Numbered from the stretch's first letter, positions 7,007 to 14,233 are shown. The stretch is 14,753 nucleotides of DNA from Bacillota bacterium (GCA_023428655.1 JAEYXC010000021.1:1-14753), one strand, 5' to 3'. Translations and numbers: made by a program. Notes: generated from the letters alone by a model not told the origin.

Positions 7007-7083
7007 CTCATTCTCCATTCTAATCTTCTACTAGTATCCTTCTACAAGCCTTCTTCACCTTGAAGAAATGCTCCTCGGTAGTT

Positions 7084-7977
7084 TCATGCATGGGACAATA
7101 TGGGTAGTCTCCCCTTCAAAACAAAATTGTTACCCTTTACAAAAAAGGTGGTATCCGGATCCTGTAATAATTCCACTTGATAGAAGTCCGTATTACAAGG
7201 TGTATATCCGAAAAAAACCCGTACTTCCTTCTGATGCAGCAAGGAGGGAACTATCTCCTCCGGGTTACAATCCCTGGTAGAGAATATATCATAGATCAGT
7301 AAGCTCTCTTCCCCATATTCTGCCACTGCAACCAGATCTAGCTCCTCACAATAATAGATATACTCAGCCATTGGTGCTGTTAGATAGAACATGGGTAAGT
7401 AGGGATTATTGACTAAGGCATATTTAGAAACGGGTTTTGCATTACTAATGATACGTAGTAATAGCTCCCTGTCATCCTTCTTCGTGCCATCCAGTTTACG
7501 AAAGGCATAGTGATTCTTCTTCACAAATTCCTTTGAATATATATATTCCATAGCCTTGGTAAAACCGAATTTCGGATAGAAATTGAGTACGGAAGCATTG
7601 GCATATAGATACATCAGGTCCACCTTCCCCTCAAACTCCTCCATAATGAAATCAAAAAGTATTTTACTGAGACCTCTCCCACGATAATTGGGTTCCGTCA
7701 TAACTGTCCCGATCTGAAGGGTATGGTATAGCCTTCCCCCATCAGAAAAATCTATGGTATTTACCGACACATTAGCAACCACCTGCTCCTTATGTACCAG
7801 AGAATACGGACGATAGCGATCCGTCCATAAACCCTCCACGAACCAGTCCTCAAAATCAAAGCCAAAGGTCTGCCTTGTCAGTTGATTTAGACTTTTCCTG
7901 TATTTCTCCACCTCTTGGTATCCCTTAATTAATAGGTATTCCTCTTCCCCTACCATAATTCTTGTCCCTAAGCTCAT
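7084..7977 (-). CDS. GNAT-family N-acetyltransferase with C-terminal extension
   Basis: Acetyl-CoA-dependent N-acetyltransferase (GNAT fold), 297 residues, about twice a minimal GNAT. The catalytic fold covers roughly residues 10-160: the acetyl-CoA motif A appears as QIGTVMTEPNYRGRGLSKIL (88-107) with the RGRGLS pyrophosphate loop, followed by NASVLNFYPKFGF (127-139), a typical motif B region. The remaining 150 residues have no motif I recognise and could be a degenerate second GNAT domain or a substrate domain. ATG at 7977 was chosen because GGAGGG sits 5 bases upstream; the frame stays open to an ATG at 8016 without a good ribosome site. It is first in a likely two-gene unit with the ArsC-like gene. 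The substrate is unknown. Confidence 0.85.
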   Translation of the reverse strand: MSLGTRIMVGEEEYLLIKGYQEVEKYRKSLNQLTRQTFGFDFEDWFVEGLWTDRYRPYSLVHKEQVVANVSVNTIDFSDGGRLYHTLQIGTVMTEPNYRGRGLSKILFDFIMEEFEGKVDLMYLYANASVLNFYPKFGFTKAMEYIYSKEFVKKNHYAFRKLDGTKKDDRELLLRIISNAKPVSKYALVNNPYLPMFYLTAPMAEYIYYCEELDLVAVAEYGEESLLIYDIFSTRDCNPEEIVPSLLHQKEVRVFFGYTPCNTDFYQVELLQDPDTTFFVKGNNFVLKGRLPILSHA

Positions 7978-8112
7978 ATATTCCCTCCATTTATCCATCC
8001 TATCCGGAGTAATCATTCAAGCAAGCTTGACCCACGAGTCCTTTTTATCTATTATTGTATGCCTAACCAATTGGATCTGCACCAAGGATTACTATTATGT
8101 CACAGTTTAGCG

Positions 8113-8142
8113 ATGTACTCACGGACTAGGTACTCCAGGACT
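8113..8142. repeat. 15-bp imperfect tandem repeat in the acetyltransferase leader
   Basis: ATGTACTCACGGACT and AGGTACTCCAGGACT follow each other directly and match at 12 of 15 positions. They lie between the predicted promoter and the acetyltransferase gene, inside its leader. Confidence 0.5.
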
Positions 8143-8167
8143 TCGTTCTTCCCGTTTTACTGTATAT

Positions 8168-8195
8168 AGTATAACATATTGTCTCCAAATGTCAT
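8168..8195 (-). promoter_or_regulatory. Candidate promoter of the acetyltransferase gene
   Basis: On the minus strand ATGACA (8195-8190) and TATACT (8173-8168), each one base from consensus, are 16 bp apart. Start would be near 8161, leaving a leader of about 180 nt. The leader also has the palindrome TCAAGC/GCTTGA at 8017-8030. No known riboswitch was recognised. Confidence 0.6.
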
Positions 8196-8205
8196 ATACG
8201 ACAAA

Positions 8206-8238
8206 ATCCCGTAATCTCTTTTTGGGGAGCTACGGGAT
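8206..8238 (-). terminator. Rho-independent terminator after the GlsB-like gene
   Basis: A perfect 8-bp stem ATCCCGTA/TACGGGAT with a partly pairing 17-nt middle is followed on the minus strand by TTTTGT. It starts 13 bp after the stop codon of the GlsB-like gene and ends the two-gene stress unit. Confidence 0.8.
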
Positions 8239-8251
8239 CGGTATGGAAGTA

Positions 8252-8527
8252 TTATTTCAATTTGTTACGGAACAGATTAACCAGTGACAATAGGATCACT
8301 GCTCCTACTATCGAGACAATAAAACTCCAAAGATTGAGACCAGTTGCAGGTCCAAGACCAAAAATTCCGGCCAACCATCCTCCGATAAAGGCTCCTATAA
8401 TGCCAACAATCAGATTCCAACCAACTCCCATTCTGTCATCATTACCGGTTAATTTACTTCCAATCCAACCGGATAACCCTCCAAGAATTAGCCATACCAG
8501 TAAGTTACTTATTTCAGGCATATTCAT
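8252..8527 (-). CDS. GlsB/YeaQ/YmgE-family stress membrane protein
   Basis: Small integral membrane protein of the transglycosylase-associated family (PF04226), 91 residues, a normal size. Three hydrophobic segments fit about 8-24, 38-58 and 66-86, separated by the glycine-rich pattern of the family: LILGGLSGWIGSKLTG and GWNLIVGIIGAFIGGWLAG. Members are linked to general or acid stress but their molecular job is not established. Upstream, AGGAAGGAG precedes two closely spaced in-frame ATGs (8527 and 8521); the spacing is 3 nt to the first and 9 nt to the second, so 8521 may be the real start. It follows the CsbD-like gene by 18 bp and ends at a good terminator, so the pair forms one unit. Confidence 0.88.
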   Translation of the reverse strand: MNMPEISNLLVWLILGGLSGWIGSKLTGNDDRMGVGWNLIVGIIGAFIGGWLAGIFGLGPATGLNLWSFIVSIVGAVILLSLVNLFRNKLK

Positions 8528-8545
8528 ATGCTCCTTCCTTTTAAG

Positions 8546-8767
8546 CTAGGACTGATGATCCTTACCATCCGACTTAAATCCTTCTATTACCTCATTGATC
8601 TTTTCAGCGGTCCCCTCCTTCAGGTTATCCACACCCTCCTCCACCTTGGACTGAAAGATTTGCAGCTTCCCCTTCAACTCCAGTTTATCATTATCCAGCA
8701 CTTTTCCTGCTGTCTCCTTCACCTTACCCATTGCATTGTCCTTAACAATTCTCATTTTATCAAGCAA
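8546..8767 (-). CDS. CsbD-like stress protein (TTG start)
   Basis: Small hydrophilic, lysine- and glutamate-rich protein of 73 residues resembling the CsbD family (PF05532). The repeated pattern NAMGKVKETAGKVLDNDKL (11-29) and LKGKLQIFQSKVEEGVDNL is typical of these stress-induced proteins, whose function is unknown. The start is chosen as TTG at 8767 because a perfect AGGAGG lies exactly 8 bases upstream. The next ATG (8755) is 20 bases from that site, and an ATG at 8785 would sit upstream of it. It is followed directly by the GlsB-like gene; these two families often occur together in stress regulons. No clear sigma-A promoter is visible upstream, so a different sigma factor may be used. Confidence 0.82.
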   Translation of the reverse strand: MLDKMRIVKDNAMGKVKETAGKVLDNDKLELKGKLQIFQSKVEEGVDNLKEGTAEKINEVIEGFKSDGKDHQS

Positions 8768-8775
8768 GCACCACA

Positions 8776-8781
8776 CCTCCT
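8776..8781 (-). promoter_or_regulatory. Ribosome binding site deciding the TTG start of the CsbD-like gene
   Basis: Perfect AGGAGG on the minus strand, 8 nt before TTG at 8767. It excludes the upstream ATG (8785), which would lie before it, and disfavours the ATG at 8755. Confidence 0.7.
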
Positions 8782-8852
8782 GCATATAGAAATAATAAAA
8801 TATTCGTTATCAAAATCTAGTTTGTGTAAATTGCTTCGAAAGTATTCAACTA

Positions 8853-8888
8853 GGATAATCCATAGGAAGGTTTTTTCCTATATTATCC
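8853..8888. repeat. 36-nt inverted repeat upstream of the CsbD-like gene
   Basis: Two 14-bp arms, GGATAATATAGGAA on the minus strand and its complement interrupted by a 2-nt GG bulge, surround a short loop. The element lies about 86 bp upstream of the CsbD-like start and 35 bp beyond the terminator of the binding-protein operon. It is not followed by a T run on either strand. It may be an operator or a leader hairpin; the rest of 8768-8922 shows nothing else I can name. Confidence 0.6.
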
Positions 8889-8922
8889 ATTTAAGTAATT
8901 AAAAATTGGATTGATAACCCAA

Positions 8923-8952
8923 AAAGGGACCGGCAAGCTTGCCGGTCCCTTT
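8923..8952 (-). terminator. Strong Rho-independent terminator of the sugar ABC operon
   Basis: A perfect 30-bp palindrome with arms AAAGGGACCGGCAAG and CTTGCCGGTCCCTTT, followed on the minus strand by more T residues (TTTTT in all). It lies 20 bp after the stop of the binding-protein gene. The loop would be only the few central bases of the palindrome. Confidence 0.95.
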
Positions 8953-8972
8953 ATTCTTAATATAGTGTTTAC

Positions 8973-10589
8973 TTATTTACTCTTTGCAGCGAGGAATTCC
9001 TCTAATTGTCTGTTTGCTTCTGTAACCACCTTATCTATGCCGTTATCCTTAAGCTTTTGAATGTATTCCGGAAGCTTCTCTGCCGGATCAACGGTGCCGG
9101 TATTCAGAGCAAGTGCATATTCCGCAGCTACATTGGCCAGAGAGCCCATCTCTGTCTCAATGCTGGTGGCATCCAGTGCCCATCCAAGGATCGGAATTTC
9201 CTTTGCGGAACCATAATAGGACTTAAAGCCGGTCCAGAAATCCTTACCCTGTCCCTGTTGAGGAGGAAGCTGGGTTACATTACCCATACCATTGGTCCAA
9301 GGCATATAGTCATTACGTTTTTCTGTAAATACTGCCTCACCGTTCTCTAAGTTATAGTGAACGCCCTCTACACCAAAGTCAAGAAGGGTGAACAGGTAGG
9401 GATCGGTGTTAAGCAGATTAAGGAACATCATCGCACGCTCCGGATTCTTGGATGCAGTAGAAATCGCCATCATGGCACCCTGAGAAGAGGTTGTATCAAC
9501 ATATGCGGGTGTGCAAGGAATCATTGCTACCTCAAAGCCACGCTCCGTACTTGCTTGAATTTCATAGCCAAGTGCATAGCTCTGGGTACCGATTAAGTAA
9601 TCACCGGTAAGCTGCTTTGCAGAACGGGTATCATTCGCCTGGCTGGCATTTCCCATTGCAGGATCAATATATCCGGCCAAGAAATATTCCCTTGTCTTCT
9701 CCACAAATTTCTTATATTCCGGAGTTTCGAATTTACTTAAAATCTTGTTGCCATAAGGACCTTCAGCTGCTGTGTCAGCAGGGTTGATATAGTAGGAAAG
9801 AAGATTGTTGGTTCCAGCATCACCGGTTACGATAATGGAGTTATTAACCATTCGTTCCAGAACAGCACCTTCTACTAATAAGGGATAGAAGTCCTTTCCT
9901 TCGCCTTCCTTTACGGTCTTAAGAATCTCTCCAAAGCCATAATAATCTGTATTCTTGATATCGTCCAATGTATAACCGTACTTCTCAAGTAACGGAACAT
10001 TGATATCCCAGCAATTCTGTGTCGCAATATCCTTATAACCGGGAACCGCATATACACCGTATCCGTCAGAGCCGTTAATCGCTGCACCCTGGGTAAGAAC
10101 CTTCGGTAACGCAGCCCAAAGATCGGGAGCATATTTTTCGATCAGATTGTTTTCCGGATTATCAAGGCGAACCCAAGCACCTTTTCTTGCAAATGCATTG
10201 TATTCATTTGCACTCCAGGAGCAGGTGAAATAGATGTCCACATCATCGCCACCGTTGATAGCCAGAACTGCATTGCTGTCAAAATCGCCCCATGTACCCC
10301 AGATCGGTTCCAGTGTAACATTGATTTTTTCCTTCAGGTATTCATTTGCTTTCGCAAGAACCTCAGAATCATCCGTTACATTGCTGCCGTGGAGATACCA
10401 CTTTAATGTAACCGGCTCCAAAGCCTCTGCTTCCGGCTCTGTCTTCGTATCCGTTTCAGAATCCTGCACCGTAGTATCTGTCTTAGCAGGTGCATTTGTG
10501 TCCGACACATCCTCTGCTTTCTTGCCGCATCCAGCAAATAACATGGTCAGCATCATTAGAGTTAGAATTACTGATAGAACTTTTTTCAT
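8973..10589 (-). CDS. Carbohydrate ABC transporter substrate-binding lipoprotein (LplA-like)
   Basis: Extracellular solute-binding protein of a CUT1-type sugar importer, 538 residues, large as usual for LplA/YtcQ-like proteins. The signal peptide is MKKVLSVILTLMMLTMLFAGC: the lipobox LFAGC places the lipidated Cys at 21. An acidic, threonine-rich linker follows (about 25-58), then the binding domain beginning VTLKWYLHGS, with many aromatic residues suited to sugar stacking. The C-terminal part (about 430-538) resembles DUF3502, common in this subgroup. GGGAGGG precedes the ATG at 10589 by about 9 bases. It is last in the operon after both permeases, separated by about 100 bp with a hairpin that may adjust its relative expression. 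Substrate is not readable; LplA-type systems import oligosaccharides such as uronides. Confidence 0.93.
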   Translation of the reverse strand: MKKVLSVILTLMMLTMLFAGCGKKAEDVSDTNAPAKTDTTVQDSETDTKTEPEAEALEPVTLKWYLHGSNVTDDSEVLAKANEYLKEKINVTLEPIWGTWGDFDSNAVLAINGGDDVDIYFTCSWSANEYNAFARKGAWVRLDNPENNLIEKYAPDLWAALPKVLTQGAAINGSDGYGVYAVPGYKDIATQNCWDINVPLLEKYGYTLDDIKNTDYYGFGEILKTVKEGEGKDFYPLLVEGAVLERMVNNSIIVTGDAGTNNLLSYYINPADTAAEGPYGNKILSKFETPEYKKFVEKTREYFLAGYIDPAMGNASQANDTRSAKQLTGDYLIGTQSYALGYEIQASTERGFEVAMIPCTPAYVDTTSSQGAMMAISTASKNPERAMMFLNLLNTDPYLFTLLDFGVEGVHYNLENGEAVFTEKRNDYMPWTNGMGNVTQLPPQQGQGKDFWTGFKSYYGSAKEIPILGWALDATSIETEMGSLANVAAEYALALNTGTVDPAEKLPEYIQKLKDNGIDKVVTEANRQLEEFLAAKSK

Positions 10590-10618
10590 GAATTAAAACC
10601 CTCCCTAGATATTATTTT

Positions 10619-10651
10619 CTACAAATCCTCCTCATAAGGATTTCTTTGTAG
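10619..10651 (-). repeat. Intergenic hairpin between permease and binding-protein genes
   Basis: Arms CTACAAATCC and GGATTT-CTT-TGTAG pair over about 10 bp with a 3-4 nt bulge. The element lies inside the operon just before the binding-protein ribosome site and lacks a T run. It could act as an mRNA processing or stability element. The palindrome GGCCGGCC (10676-10683) sits between it and the permease stop. Confidence 0.5.
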
Positions 10652-10687
10652 CTTATATAAAATCGACTGGCAGTTGGCCGGCCGTTC

Positions 10688-11629
10688 TTATCCTTTTACG
10701 GAACCGATGGTGAGGCCCGATATGATGTAACGTTGGAAAAACGGATATGCAAAGGCAATCGGAATAACAATCAAGACCACCAATGCCATTCGTAGACTCT
10801 CCTGAGGTAACGTGCTCAGTATCTTACTGACCTCTGTACCGATGACGGAGCTGTTACGAACCAGAAAATCCACTTGAATCTGCATCTTCATCAACAAATA
10901 CTGTAGGGGAATATACTTCGCATCCCGTACATAGAGCATGGCAATGAACCATTCATTCCAAAAGGCCAATGCATTGAGTAAGGCCACTGTAGCAATTCCG
11001 GGCTTCGAGATTGGGACAATAATCTTAAATAGGGTATTATATTCCCCACTCCCATCAATGGATGCCGATTCGATTAATTCCGTCGGAACCGTACTCTGGA
11101 AAAAGGTCCTCATAATTATGATATTGAAGGGATTTACCAACATCGGCACAATCAGGGCAGCATAATTATCACTTAAGCCCAGCATATTCTTACATACCAT
11201 ATAGGTAGGCGCTAAACCACCACCAAACATCATGGTAAAGAAGCAGAAGAAGGTAAAAAATTTACGGTACTTAAAATCCTTTCGAAACAGTGCATAGGAA
11301 TAGAGGATACAGATTAATACACTAATTCCGGTACCAACAATCGTAATAAAGAAGCTGTTAAAATAGGACCTCCAAAGCTGATCACCAAGATCCAAAACAT
11401 ATCGATAAGCCTCTAGGGACCATTCAATCGGCAGGAAGGAAAAACCAACCTCACGGATACTATTCTCTGAAGAGAAGGATAGAATCGTCACAAATATAAA
11501 TGGTATTACACACAGCAGACAGAACACACCAAGAATAATATTTAATATAATTTCCACCGGAAGGCTTACCGCATTTAAGCGGGAGCTCCTTCTGCGCAAG
11601 GTTATCGTCTTTTCTTTCATCATCATCAT
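10688..11629 (-). CDS. Carbohydrate ABC transporter permease (LplC/YtcP-like)
   Basis: Second membrane subunit of the sugar importer, MalG type (PF00528), 313 residues, with about six membrane segments. The cytoplasmic EAA loop that contacts the ATPase is clear: ELIESASIDGSGEYNTLFKI followed by IVPISKPG (184-211). The C-terminus SGLTIGSVKG is the typical end of this subgroup. Four consecutive ATG codons (from 11629) make the exact start ambiguous: AAAGGA lies 4 bases before the first and 7 before the second. It begins about 34 bp after the first permease gene and precedes the binding-protein gene. No ATPase gene is in the operon, so a shared MsmX-type ATPase probably energises it. Confidence 0.93.
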   Translation of the reverse strand: MMMMKEKTITLRRRSSRLNAVSLPVEIILNIILGVFCLLCVIPFIFVTILSFSSENSIREVGFSFLPIEWSLEAYRYVLDLGDQLWRSYFNSFFITIVGTGISVLICILYSYALFRKDFKYRKFFTFFCFFTMMFGGGLAPTYMVCKNMLGLSDNYAALIVPMLVNPFNIIIMRTFFQSTVPTELIESASIDGSGEYNTLFKIIVPISKPGIATVALLNALAFWNEWFIAMLYVRDAKYIPLQYLLMKMQIQVDFLVRNSSVIGTEVSKILSTLPQESLRMALVVLIVIPIAFAYPFFQRYIISGLTIGSVKG

Positions 11630-11663
11630 CCAATCCTTTTATAATGGTTAATTTACCTTCTGC

Positions 11664-12629
11664 CTAGAATAGGCTGCTATCCTCATCGATCCTGCGTACC
11701 ACAGTATTCGCAGTCATAAGGCAGAGAAAGCCCACAATATTCTGTAAGAGACCTGCGGCGGTACTCATACCAACATTATTGGTAGCCATTAATGCCCGGT
11801 AAACATAGGTATCAATTACCTGGGTACTCGGGAACAGAGGCCCCGAATTCATGGGTACATTCCAGAAAAGCCCAAAGTCCGCGTTGAATATTTTGCCGAC
11901 ATTCATAATGAACAGGATTATTATCATGGGTTTCAGGTGGGGTATGGTTACATAGCGGATTTGCTGCCATTTCGTAGCACCATCTATACTTGCCGCTTCG
12001 TATTGGGACATATCGATACCGGTGATGGCTGCCAGGTACAGGATGGTGGAATACCCGACATTCTTCCAGAGATTGGCTATGGTTAATATCACCGGCCAGG
12101 GTTCATTGTCGTTATACCAATTCGTTACCTCCATTCCCCAGCTTTCCTGTAAATGGACCAAGAGTCCACGGGTTGGATCCAAAAATGCGAGAACAAAATA
12201 GCTGGCCACAACCCAACTCAAAAAGTAGGGAAAAAACATTAAGGTCTGATGTACCTTTGCAATAAATTTATTCGTTAGCTCGTTCAGCATAATGGCAAAA
12301 GAAACGGATATGATTAAACCGAGAAGGATCCAGAGGGCATTGTATCCGATGGTATTTCTTATCATCGCCCAGGAGTCCGAGGTGGCAAACAGAAATTCAA
12401 AGTTCTTCATACCCACCCATTTGCTATGTACGATATTATTGATTAGTGAAGGAGCCTTTGTATAAATCTTATAATCCTTAAACGCGATCACGATTCCAAA
12501 CATCGGCAGATAGCGAAGCAGCAGGAGCCATATCACTCCCGGCGTAACCATGCTAACCAGAAGAAGCGTTTTTTTCTTCGTTGAAAATCCCCGGGTTGGT
12601 AAATTTCTTGAACTGATTGGTCTGGGCAT
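11664..12629 (-). CDS. Carbohydrate ABC transporter permease (LplB/YteP-like)
   Basis: First membrane subunit of the sugar importer, MalF type (PF00528), 321 residues from the chosen start. A basic N-terminus leads into a first helix (LLLVSMVTPGVIWLLLL), then the conserved YLPMFGIVIAFKDYKIY segment (40-56) typical of the LplB/YteP group. The EAA loop reads YEAASIDGATKWQQIRYVTI then PHLKP (210-234). ATG at 12629 was chosen because GGGAGG lies 10 bases upstream and family proteins start near here; the frame stays open to an ATG at 12704, but that start would include the ribosome site as coding sequence. It opens the permease-permease-binding protein operon. A probable -10 box is at 12693-12698. 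Confidence 0.92.
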   Translation of the reverse strand: MPRPISSRNLPTRGFSTKKKTLLLVSMVTPGVIWLLLLRYLPMFGIVIAFKDYKIYTKAPSLINNIVHSKWVGMKNFEFLFATSDSWAMIRNTIGYNALWILLGLIISVSFAIMLNELTNKFIAKVHQTLMFFPYFLSWVVASYFVLAFLDPTRGLLVHLQESWGMEVTNWYNDNEPWPVILTIANLWKNVGYSTILYLAAITGIDMSQYEAASIDGATKWQQIRYVTIPHLKPMIIILFIMNVGKIFNADFGLFWNVPMNSGPLFPSTQVIDTYVYRALMATNNVGMSTAAGLLQNIVGFLCLMTANTVVRRIDEDSSLF

Positions 12630-12692
12630 ATTGGGTAAGCCTCCCTTATTATTCTTCAAGTATTGTACATTTCGCCCAAAACAGACTGACGA

Positions 12693-12698
12693 AGTATA
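12693..12698 (-). promoter_or_regulatory. Candidate -10 box of the sugar ABC operon
   Basis: TATACT on the minus strand lies 64 bp upstream of the first permease start. The expected -35 position (TTATGT) is weak, which suggests activator dependence. An inverted repeat TGAAT/ATTCA with a 4-bp spacer sits upstream, around 12742-12755, a plausible but unproven regulator site. I found no good catabolite-response element. Confidence 0.4.
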
Positions 12699-12809
12699 CT
12701 GCATTTATGAATATTACATAAATTATATTACACATTTGTTCATGAATAGTCATTCAACAGAATTGTTATTATTTGCATATATTTGTTGTGTTGAATAAAC
12801 CCAGACAAA

Positions 12810-12889
12810 AAAAAGACTGCCGAATGTACGGACCTCCAATCGTTAGATTTTTAGGTCTAACGTTTGGTCAGTACAAAAGCAGTCTTTTT
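12810..12889 (-). terminator. Long nested terminator hairpin after the CFI-box gene
   Basis: Outer arms AAAAAGACTGC and GCAGTCTTTTT (11 bp, perfect) enclose GTAC/GTAC, then CCAA/TTGG, then CGTTAGA/TCTAACG with an 8-nt loop. On the minus strand it is followed by a run of eight T residues in all, so it ends the CFI-box gene 13 bp after its stop. At 80 nt it is far longer than usual, and GACC/GGTC segments allow alternative pairing. Confidence 0.8.
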
Positions 12890-12901
12890 AATTATCTCTT
12901 A

Positions 12902-13834
12902 TTATATTGGTAATCTCTGCTGTAGCTTTCGAACCATTCGTACATAACGATTTTTGCATCGTATTTTTCGCCCATGCTCTATATCCTTTAGACAGGGCTG
13001 AAGATATTGATCCCAAAGCCTTTGATATCTTTCATGACGATCCGTCTGCATATTCAGATACACGACAATCCTTGGTGCAACTTGATAATATTCCTCTACC
13101 AGCTTCCTCCCTGCAGTACCTTTCATCAGATAAGTATCACGAAATTCTCGTAGTCTCGTAAGCTCATAGCAATCATCTGATTTATTCAATGAATCACAGA
13201 CTGCAGTGGTGATAAAGCAGAACCCCTTTCTTAAAAAGCCGGCAGCCAGCTCCTCATAAGTGGCTTTTTTAAACTCACTCTTTGGATAGACTTTCCTCCA
13301 GGACTCCATGATACAGTCCGCCAGCCGATCACTCAGCTCCAGCTTTAGATAACCCAGCATCGGAATCAAGTAAACTGCCAGGAAATAGCGGTGCTGGTCA
13401 ATTAGCATTGACTTGGAATTCTTATTCAAAAACCCTTTATTCTCATTAATATTCTTCTCTATGACGGACAGCAGCTTATCGGTAATCTTAGTTTCTATAA
13501 GCTCCTCCCTATTCTCCACCGATGCTACGTATTGCTCTATGGGTAGTAATATCTCTTCACCAAGCTTTACATATTCCTGAAAGCAGCCCTCGTAGCCATT
13601 TCTCGTAAACCTCGCTAACCGCTTGTCATAATCCCTCACCAGCTCATCAATCCGCTCGAAGGAATTTTGATACGCTTCCACTCGTCTCTGTCTTTCCTCG
13701 GAACTAAGCTCTATGCTGTTTTTCTCCTCTATCCCAAAATGCTCACCACAATACATACAGATACATTCTCTTAAATCAGCCGGAACAGCAAGCTCTCTAT
13801 TACATTGGGGGCAATTCTTCCTGATATAATCCAT
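12902..13834 (-). CDS. Zinc-ribbon protein with C-terminal CFI-box domain, function unknown
   Basis: A 310-residue cytoplasmic protein. The N-terminus has CPQC (Cys8, Cys11) and CMYC (Cys26, Cys29), a zinc ribbon with an extra Cys24. A helical, charged middle (about 45-200) with possible coiled coil follows. At 206 begins CFITTAVCDSL, then LTRLREFRDTYLMKGTAGRKLVEEYYQVAPRIV (225-257). This fits the small domain known as CFI-box (usual form CFIATA.., LRxFRD, GR.LV..YY...P.IV), whose role is unknown. The tail after 265 is basic and rich in Arg and Lys. GAGGAG lies 8 bases before the ATG. It has its own promoter (13887-13915) and terminator and appears to be a single-gene unit between the sugar operon and the AraC-type regulator. 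I cannot assign a function. Confidence 0.85.
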   Translation of the reverse strand: MDYIRKNCPQCNRELAVPADLRECICMYCGEHFGIEEKNSIELSSEERQRRVEAYQNSFERIDELVRDYDKRLARFTRNGYEGCFQEYVKLGEEILLPIEQYVASVENREELIETKITDKLLSVIEKNINENKGFLNKNSKSMLIDQHRYFLAVYLIPMLGYLKLELSDRLADCIMESWRKVYPKSEFKKATYEELAAGFLRKGFCFITTAVCDSLNKSDDCYELTRLREFRDTYLMKGTAGRKLVEEYYQVAPRIVVYLNMQTDRHERYQRLWDQYLQPCLKDIEHGRKIRCKNRYVRMVRKLQQRLPI

Positions 13835-13886
13835 CCTATCTTCTCCTCTTTTCGCCAGTGATAACTCCTATGGATCCTTCTTCATC

Positions 13887-13915
13887 AGTTTAATTCAATC
13901 CAACTTGCTTGTCAA
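13887..13915 (-). promoter_or_regulatory. Promoter of the CFI-box gene
   Basis: TTGACA (13915-13910) is perfect, spaced 17 bp from TAAACT (13892-13887; 4 of 6 bases of consensus). It lies about 53 bp before the ATG. The inverted repeat GGTTATT/AATAACC at 13930-13947 is just upstream of the -35 box. Confidence 0.7.
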
Positions 13916-13929
13916 TTTGAAACACCTTA

Positions 13930-13947
13930 GGTTATTAGTGAATAACC
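13930..13947. repeat. Perfect 7-bp inverted repeat in the divergent intergenic region
   Basis: GGTTATT-AGTG-AATAACC lies 14 bp upstream of the -35 box of the CFI-box gene. Its position fits a regulator site. The remainder of 13948-14100 is AT-rich with nothing I can name. Confidence 0.5.
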
Positions 13948-14108
13948 GTCTAAAAATAGTTATAGTCATCTTAATTATTAGTTATGAATTATTGATGTAT
14001 CAATTCTCTCAATCCATCTATATTTTTATATATAATAACCATTGGCCCACGTAACATCTGGCAAATATTATAAATTTACATTTAGCCCGGAGGAAATTCA
14101 CCATAGAT

Positions 14109-14151
14109 TTGACAATAAACCCTTGTTTTTTTTGTTAAAATGTTATATATT
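14109..14151 (+). promoter_or_regulatory. Candidate promoter region of the AraC-type regulator
   Basis: TTGACA is present at 14109-14114, but its best -10 partner (TAAAAT, 14136-14141) is 21 bp away. A second pair, TTGTTT (14123-14128) and TATATT (14146-14151), has a 17-bp spacing but weak boxes. Which is used cannot be decided. Confidence 0.4.
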
Positions 14152-14233
14152 TATAGCAACAATTCAGATTACATACTTGCTAAGAATTTGTAGTAACTCA
14201 TGGTTGTATTTAGTTATTCAGGGAGGGAATACG

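Noticed and set aside
7051..7067. Perfect 7-bp inverted repeat TTCTTCA/TGAAGAA between the acetyltransferase and ArsC-like genes, considered as a terminator
   Set aside because: No T run follows on the minus strand and the stem is AT-rich, so the two genes are more likely co-transcribed.
8528..8902. A 124-codon plus-strand frame opposite the CsbD-like gene
   Set aside because: It is antisense to a gene with a recognisable family and good ribosome site, and it lacks a ribosome site and any domain pattern.
12810..12889. The nested hairpin considered as a T-box or riboswitch
   Set aside because: It lies 3' of the CFI-box gene with a T run at its end, and upstream of no gene on the plus strand; no T-box core sequence was seen.
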